From the NCBI GenBank assembly GCA_035222895.1, contig JAVYIG010000063.1, positions 1,017,853-1,081,852 of the forward strand: DNA of 64,000 bases, given 5' to 3'. The notes under the pieces were generated by a model. The model was not told the DNA's origin, did not search any database, and was given only the letters and a program-made list of their open reading frames with translations. Positions 23,501 to 32,500 of this stretch are shown here, piece by piece; the first letter of the stretch is position 1; every line of letters starts with the position of its first letter. The translations under genes were made by a program, and so were the position numbers. Origin of the DNA: Strongylocentrotus droebachiensis (taxonomy: Eukaryota > Echinodermata > Echinoidea > Camarodonta > Strongylocentrotidae).

Positions 23501-26500
23501 AGACTTGAAACTGACTGCATATAAACAACAGGTAAATCACTCTTACTTGTATTCAGATTGCTTTTACATGCAATATAAAATATCCTCATTATTATACTGC
23601 ATCAGCACAGGTAAATGACTGGATAATATTGTCAAGTTAGTTGTCAATTTACATGCTGGTAGCAATGATGTAGCATGAAGGCTCGAGTTATACCTTGATG
23701 AATAATAACCTGATTTTAATTTGTGTTTTCTGTTGCCCTCCCCCTAATTTTCTTTCCCATTTACTTGTACCCCTTTCCGGAAATCTATGTACCAAGCCTT
23801 TACTCTTTATTCTTGGCAGGCCCTTGACAAAGCCTTTTCAGCGAAGGGCATGTCATCTGAGGAACTCTTCCACATCATCCGAGTGCTGATAAACCAGCTT
23901 GGTGGCCAGGATCCCAGCTGTATGGACTATGAGAGCAGACGTCTCCTGCAGTACTGCGGCTGTCAGGTCAAGCTCATTGAGGCCTACATCAAGATACAAG
24001 GCCTGCTCAGGAAGGCTGAGACGAGTGAAGGAGGGGAGCAGAGGGTAGGAGCGATGGAGAGGACAGTAGGAGTGGAAGGGAATGAGACTGGAGGAAGAGG
24101 AGTAGAAGACGGGGAAGAGGAAAGCGGTGGTAGATCTATCCCTAGAATCACACCAAAGGTACATGAATAACTGTTATGAGTGATTATTATGGAAGCAAGG
24201 TCAAGTTTATCTACATCTGTATTGATATCGGTGATGTTATAAAAAGGCAAACTGACGTAGTACAGTTTTTAAGCTCAATATGTTGATGGCCGTTGTATTA
24301 CAAAGTCACATATTTTTATAGAACTAGTGATAAACTTTTTCTGCCAATTATTGATAGGAGAGAAGAACATTTCCCAATACGCAGTTTTGGTTGCGTCCAA
24401 CATTTATGATCAATTTGTATTCAGCTGCAGATGAATTTCAAGGAGTCGAGTATGCATTGCTCTCAGTGTATTTTCCACTTTGTTGATAATTTGGTATATG
24501 TATTCTTTTCAGGATCTGGCTTCAAAATTGAAGCAAGATTTGACTTCTGTCAAGTCCCTTCTGGATGACCTCAGCTCCTACCTGTCATCGTCCGGCCAAG
24601 CGAGGGTGCACTTCGCATCTGACTACAGCATGGACCCAGCTACATTCCTGAGCTGCTTCAAGACTGTGGTTCAAAGAGCAAACAAGGAAGGAAAGGAGGA
24701 AGGGACAATGCAAGGGGACGAAACAGAGGAGAAGCAGGAAGAGAATGAAGAGGAGGAAGTTACAGCACTCACTGAGGAGCTCAAGATGAAAGTCACCTTC
24801 AAGGAGAATCTTGCAGAAGAGAAACGTTTGACATTAGGTAAAAAATGTTTGTGTTATACTGGACACATTATCTGGTGCAATGAATGTTTATTCTTTGCTG
24901 AGCTTGAATGAAATTGAATTTTATGTCTAGTGCTTGTATACATATCACGAAATATTTTGTATTATTTGATCTACATTGAAGTACGTAAATGGTACTTAGA
25001 TGTTATGGAATAAGATAATGGAATACCTACCAACAAATAGTACACTGTGTTCCTTGATATAATATGATCTGCAAGGAGAGGGTATCGTACATGCTGCAGT
25101 CAGCAGTAGTATTCCTTTCAGAATAGACAACTAATGAGTCATTGAATTGATTATTGTCTGATAAACTTGAAGAGTGAAAAGACCAACATAATAATTTATG
25201 ACTTTGTATGATTGTGATTAAATCATAATCTATTTATTTATTGTTTTATTCTAGGAATGTACATGTTCAAACCATGTTTAGTTGACAGCTGTTCTTCGTA
25301 TGAGCTGTGTGAGGTGTTCAGAGATACAGAGATAGGATCACATGATATCAAAGTAAGTATGTCACCGAACTTGCATATTAACAATTAGGCACATTTCATT
25401 TTAATGTAATTGTCCTGAATTTATGTGAAGCCTTTTTTAGACTGTTAAAGTTGAAAGTCCGCAGCCTCTTCTCTTTAAGGCCATTAACAATCGTTGTTGT
25501 TTTACAGTAGAAAGGAATACCTCATATTCCACTTCATCTTTTGAATAATGTTGACCTCACAAGAAGCATTATAATTCAAAATCAAATGTACAGACTACAG
25601 AAAGATTTGATAGAGTAACAAATACCAAAGGACACCTAAAGGTACTGCAGAGAACAAACAATCCAATGATCTAAATGATTTCTCATCCCTCATTTTCTTT
25701 CATTGTTAGTTACTTAAAAATCTTGCTTTTTATCAACTAAAGTCAGAGACATCTGCTTTTCATGACATCCAAGTTTATCTTTCTTTTTTTGTTCTGCTCA
25801 GATGCTCCTTCTTCAAGTTTGGCTCCACAACGAGAATGAATTCTTGAAGGATGCTCTGACCACCACAGCCAACCTCCACTCCCTCATGACCGAGGTGTCT
25901 GCTCCCACCATGCCATTCTCTCCTCGCCCCCTGGGCGGGGTCAACATACCCCCTGGGGAGATGGAGATCATCCATGGTCTGCTGTATGAGACACGCCATG
26001 TGGGCGGGGCGGAGGTGGCAGGGATGGTGATGAGGAGTCTGGTTGGTGATATGGATAGACACAAAGGGGCGGATTCCAAAGGTTTACAGGTTAGTCAATT
26101 ATACATGTAGTTGATCCTCATTTTGAAGAGTTGAGAAATATACAAGGCAAAGTCTATAATGTCACATCCTACTGTGAAATAATTTATAAGTGTAGGTCTC
26201 ATTTCGTACAAAGAAGTTTTGTATTTGAGGCTCTATTTTGTGAATTAGTTGTTCCTTATAGAGTCAAACATAGTTTTTGTTTGTGTACTTGCACAATTTT
26301 AAATAATTAATATACCATATGCTGAAGTTATGCATATCTGAAGGGAAAGGGAAAATGCTTATCTTTTGATGCTTATCTTTTGTAACATCACAAATAAGTA
26401 TTGTAAGTATGATGGTTTAAAAATGTCCATCTGGCATCCTGGATTAACTTCCAGAGATGAACATGATGTTTTTCATCCTATTTATCATGTCAAAGAATGG

Positions 26501-29500
26501 CACCTTAGTTTCCCCATTGCTTCTACCTGTCAAACTATAGGATAGTGATCAGATGGATGTGGATGGAGATCCTGTGACCACACCCAGCTCAGATCTGTCA
26601 CCTGATTGGGTAGATGTGAGCATGTGGGAGGTCCTTATTGAACAGCTGCGAGATCTCATGGTCCTTCAGAGACTCCTGCAGATTAAGCTTAGCAAGGTAT
26701 GTATGTTGATATGGTTAGCACTTGATAGGCATGACATTCGATAAACCTCTGTGATTTTTGATCACCCCCTCTGCAGGTTCATCTTTTGTTGTAATGCTTT
26801 TATATTTGATTGTAATTTATATTGTCTTTTATGAATCTGTGGAAATAAATGATATTGAAATTGAATATATCTGTCTTTTCCGAGACACTAATATTATCCT
26901 TAACATATAGATGGTATTTTGTTACAGTGTTCTGATATTACATTTTAACGGTGTCACATTTCAAAATCTCAGTAATATAAAAACATAAACAGTAATAGAC
27001 TGTGAATATGCAGATTTTAGTATTCTAATTTGATAATTGAAGTAGAAGCTGCCCCAACTGAATTTTAGGCAACCTATTCACAATAATCAATCATGTCCTC
27101 AATTCTGTTCCCAAGTTACTCTTAATGAGGTATATATTCATAAAAATCTATGCTGCTCTGGAACTTTCGATCTACTATTTGTTTTCTCTTTTACCAGGCA
27201 ACATCAAGCCGACTGCAAAAGGACTATTCTCGTGGATGGTCAATAGAGGGCTCTCTTCCACCGATAGACGTCACTGTGCCTGACATCTCGGTCAAACATG
27301 TCATGGAGGGTGGTAAAGGTATGGAGAAGTAAATTCTTCCTTCAATAAAACTCTGTTGTGTATCAGAACATATTTCTTATTTAGGAATTAGACATAATAC
27401 CAGTGTGAAAAACACAAGCCATTAAAAAACTAGATGGAATTCGACTGCGCGCAGTCGAAAATGATGCCTCCGTCGTAGAGCAATTTTACAAACCAAAACA
27501 GAAGAAATTTTTCGAATTCAAGTTCAATTGTAATCCATTAACAGGTTCTCAGAATATCGTGATTACAAGCAATTTCTCATATACATATATGACCCTTTGA
27601 TCTTTGACCTCATGACCCTAAAATCTACTCAGTTCATTGGCTCTGCAAGATATCTATAGAGTTAAATAGTAATCCATCTGTCAGTTCTAATGAGAATGCG
27701 TTCACAAGCTATTTTTGCATACATAATGTGCGCTGTGGCCTTTGACCTTTGACCTCGTGACCCCAAAATTTAATCAGTTCATCTGCTCTGCAAGTAACAT
27801 ACATGAACTAAGTTTGGCAGCAATCAATCAATCGGTTCTTGAGATAACGCGATCACGAGCTATTTTTGCATACATAATGTGCGCTGTGGCCTTTGACCTT
27901 TGACCTCGTGACCCCAAAATTTAATCAGTTCATCTGCTCTGCAAGTAACATACATGAACTAAGTTTGGCAGCAATCCATCAATCGGTTCTTGAGATAACG
28001 CGATCACGAGCTATTTTTCCATACATAATGAGCCCTGTGACCTTTGACCTTTAACCTCGTGACCCCAAAATCTAATCAGTTCATCATCTCTGCAAGATAC
28101 ATACATGAACAAAGTTTGGCAGGAATCCATCAATCGGTTCTTCAGATAACGCGATCACGAGCTGTTTTTGCATACATAATGACCCCTGTGACCTTTGACC
28201 TTTAACCTCGTGACCCCAAAATCTAATCAGTTCATCATCTCTGCAAGATACATACATGAAAAAAGTTTGGCAGGAATCCATCAATCGGTTCTTCAGATAA
28301 CGCGATCACGAGAATGGGACGTACGTACGTACGGACGTACGGACGGACGGACAACCTGAAAACATAATGCCTCCGGCTACTTCGTAACGGAGGCATAAAA
28401 ATACAGAAAAAGTGTAATTTTGTTCTGGGCAATTTTCAAGATTTTTCTTTTTCTACTGGAATGCATTAAGAACTTTCCAGAGGTAAAAGTCTCTCTTTTC
28501 ATTTGGAACATTGAGAAAAAACATCGGCAAGCTCTTGTCACGCCTTGTCACGTCATGCACCTTTGCAGTGAAGCGCACCACAATCAATACTTCTTCTATT
28601 TTCATTTTGCTTTCTGTTAGGAATCTTTGCTGAGATGGTCGCCCGATGGGTAGCTCACTACCGCATTCCTCCAGGCTTCTTGTCCAAGTGTTCAGTCAGT
28701 AGTCATGCCTTGAACCTGAGCAGAGAGTCAAGTCGTGTTGACGACATTGATGTTGAACAGGAGCATGATGAAACTGCTGCAATAGAACAACTACAGGGTA
28801 TGTCATAAAATGTCCTTATTGGCTTTGTAGAATGGTCTTTTAGATGGAGACCTGAGAATATATACAAATCAGCTGATGATGAAACAGGACTTGTGAATTG
28901 TGTGTGTAGCCTTTGATGTTAATGAACTAAGGAGATAAAGGAATGATTTAAGACTAACATATGCTGTTCTAGAGAAACCACTAACAGTTTACTATGCATG
29001 TAATAGAAATGAATTTCCATTATTCTGGAAAAGAACTGTACTTGAATCAATGTGATTTTTATAGTATTTGATTCCCTTAGATAAACAGTTTTCTTATTTA
29101 TATTGGATTCTATTCATGCTTTTGTTTCAGAAACCTTCCACACGCTGTGTTCTCGATTCCCACATAGCTTGGATCATGATGTGCTACAGGCCCATTGCAC
29201 GTGGGAATATGTTGTACAGTGGAACAAAAATCCAGAGGTAAAAATAAAAGGATGGCAATTGGTGGTGGTGATGTTGATGATGTTGATGTCGATGTTGATG
29301 ATAAATCTATAAATTATTGCATTTTATCTGACAACTTTCAAGAATTAAGAAATATGTGTAAGTGGAAAGGAGACGATTATTATGGTGACTATTTTCTCAA
29401 CTTAATGAATGCCATTCTCCACTTGTTTATACATTGACAGATTACAGGCTTCTTAGCATGTGGACTTCATCATTTAAGATCCATTAGAAACCCAGTACTT

Positions 29501-32500
29501 CAACATGGTAAGTGTTATCTAGTTTGTATTCCTCATTGATATTATACTTAGCACACGCTCTAATTTATGTATTGCAAACAATTGAATAGATTGTATGTAT
29601 GCTTGTTGATAATATCAAGTAATTGTAATCTTTTTCTCTCATGGAAATTTTCTTGTAATGAAGCATTTGTTAATACCTAATATTAGATCAGTTCATGTAT
29701 CCTAACCTATTTCAATCAAGTCAATATTCAGAATCTTGCAGTCTGACTTATGCTACATATTTGATTTTATTTATTAGGTGTATCAAGTATGATGTGGCAT
29801 ACTTTCATGGTGAAGAAAGTTTCTGCAACCACATTCCTGATGGACAAAGTAGGGAAAGCCCCTAAAGACAGACTGTGTAGAAGGGTAAGTTATTATTATT
29901 CTAATTCACTGCTACTTTTTATTGAGATTCATCTTCACTTGGCTTTTGTGTGTTGCCAATTTGAGGATTGGTATTAGAGATGGCTTTAACAAAATCAGAA
30001 AATGCCATGTGCTGAATAATTTTCAATCAATTTCATTTCAGATTGTTTGTGAATGTATAATAAAGCAATTGTTTACTATATTTGTTTACCTTCATGTTTA
30101 TGAACTGTTTATTCCTTGGAATTGTGATTATTTCTTGACAAGATGAAATGCTACTAAGTGATTTCATCAAGGGGAATGATCTCAATTATATATTTGGTAT
30201 GACTCTGTGCTTTTGATAGTTTGTTAGACTCTGGTTATCATAAAAAGGTTTTATTTCTATGAATGTCTTCCTGTAGGATGTAGGCTTGGGCGAGACAGCA
30301 ATTGTCAAATTTCTTGGTTTTGCAGTAGATCTTCTGGACTGTATATATCAGGTATGATTTTCAAGTTATATTTGCAGTTCAAGTGTACAGATTAAAATGT
30401 TTGGTACTACAAATAATTCAGTGATGATTGCAAATTTCAATATATTTTTTGATAGTGCTGTAATATTAAATATGTGTTTTTCAATAAATTTGCTGTACTA
30501 TACAAGTGTGAATAGTATACTTTTACCTCCTTTATTTTGGAGAAGTGAAACTGACATAATGAAATTCAAAGATGAGGGGGAAATTAGACAAGTGTAAAAG
30601 CAAGATTGAATGTTACACATAAATGTCTGTCCTTTTTATGTTTGTTGTTTCGACTTACAGTTATGTTTAATTTATGAAACATATCCAAGTGAACCAGTTA
30701 ATCACATCTGCTTTCAATCCCCAGGTTGAAGCGGAATCTTCATTGACTCCCATCTTCGATGTAGAAGACCTATGGCAGCATATTCAAGGGCCTGCCCCCT
30801 TGGTAGAGCTTGCTGTCAATCAAACCCTTCCTAATCACTCATTGGTGGATGTCCACAAGCAGCTTTGTACCATCATGCATGCTGTCATGACATTCGGAAT
30901 CAAATCAGTGAAGGTAGGCTGTCAAGGACTGCTTAATATCTGCTTTGATTACAATTGATCTGCAGTCAGTGTGTAACACTAGTCAATTTCCAACTTTGAT
31001 CTTAGGTCCAACCTCATATCCTGAACCCATAGCAGGACAATTAAAGTCTTGGCAATCACCCTCAAAGGACTATTACCCCCCCCCCCCCAAGAAAAACTAA
31101 ACCGAGAACAATTTCTCCCCCGGAAAAGTAACTGACCCCCAGGACAACCAAGGACATCTATCCTCCCCCCTGTTTGTTAAAGGAGAAGTCCAGCCTGAAA
31201 AGCAGAGGGTTTTTTATCGGGGGGGGGGGGGGGGTCAGTTATCCTCAGGAAGTAATTGTCCTCGGGGAGGGGGGGGGGGTGCTAGTATTTATGACAAGGG
31301 ATTTTCATGTACATTTATACTTACTTTCAATGACATGAAGCTTTCATTTCATTGGGTTTTTAAGGATTTTCCAACCTTGATGTTCATTTCAATTATTAGG
31401 TAATATATGATATATTATGCCATCTTGCCATTGTGTGTATATGTATATTCTATTGATATTTAAAAAAAAAAAAATCTCCTGGTTTTCACGTTTAATATTA
31501 GCTGTAGATATCGTGTAGAAGAGCCTCTGCTTTGGATGAGAATAGTACAATGTTTGTGATTTTGTTTACAAACCATGTGCTTTATCTTTACTACAGGTAT
31601 TGCAGTTCTTTGACTACAAAACCAAGAATGCATTCTTCAAGGCCCTGGGTACAACATTCATACCCTCCACCCATGAGATTGACTATGGATTAGTGAAATT
31701 AAGGCAACAGGTGAGGTATTTCTATTTACCGGTAGTAAGATTGTACATGGATTAGTGAAATAAAGAGAGCAGTATAAAACTAAGATAGGTTATGAATTAG
31801 TGAAATGGAGAGAGTGTTATTAACATGGGAATAATCAACTAATATCGACTATGGCTGAGTGAAATAAAGTATGTGTTGTAGTGGAATCAAGAGGGCATTA
31901 TTAAAGAGTATCACCAAATGAGATTAACTATGGATTAGTGGAATCAAGAGAGCATTATCTAACAGGGTATCATCAACCAGGACTGACTGTGTCATAGGGA
32001 AATCAAGGCAGCAGATTTTAGGGGTAATGAATGTTGGGTATTATTCATTATGATTGACAATGGATTAGTGAAATCAAGACGGCATTATTGGGTATCAACA
32101 AATGATATTGGATATGGATAAGTTGAACCAAGGGATTGAATATAGATAAGTGAAATTGAGACGGAAGGTATTAGTGCACATGTATCTTTAGACAATGGAT
32201 TAGTGAACAGCAAATAATCAGGAGATAATGTCTGGTGGGATTATATATAGGCTCATGAAATCATGAATTTATGTATTAGGGGTTTCCCATAAAAATGAGA
32301 AATAGTTCAAATTGATCTTTGTGGGTCATATTTGCTGACAAAATTTGTTTAGAAACTAAAGGAGAATTTTATTTGCATGTGAGGCTGAAGTGAAAAGAAG
32401 AAAGTGAACACAGGTGACCTTTAAAAAAGATCATGAACAAAGTTGATTGGAAGAGCATTTTTTTGCCTTGATATTCGTTCAAATGCAGATCCTTCTGATT

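Noticed and set aside
22971-23618. 215-codon plus-strand frame as a stand-alone gene
   Set aside because: It only contains RAB3GAP2 exons 13 and 14 plus read-through of their introns.
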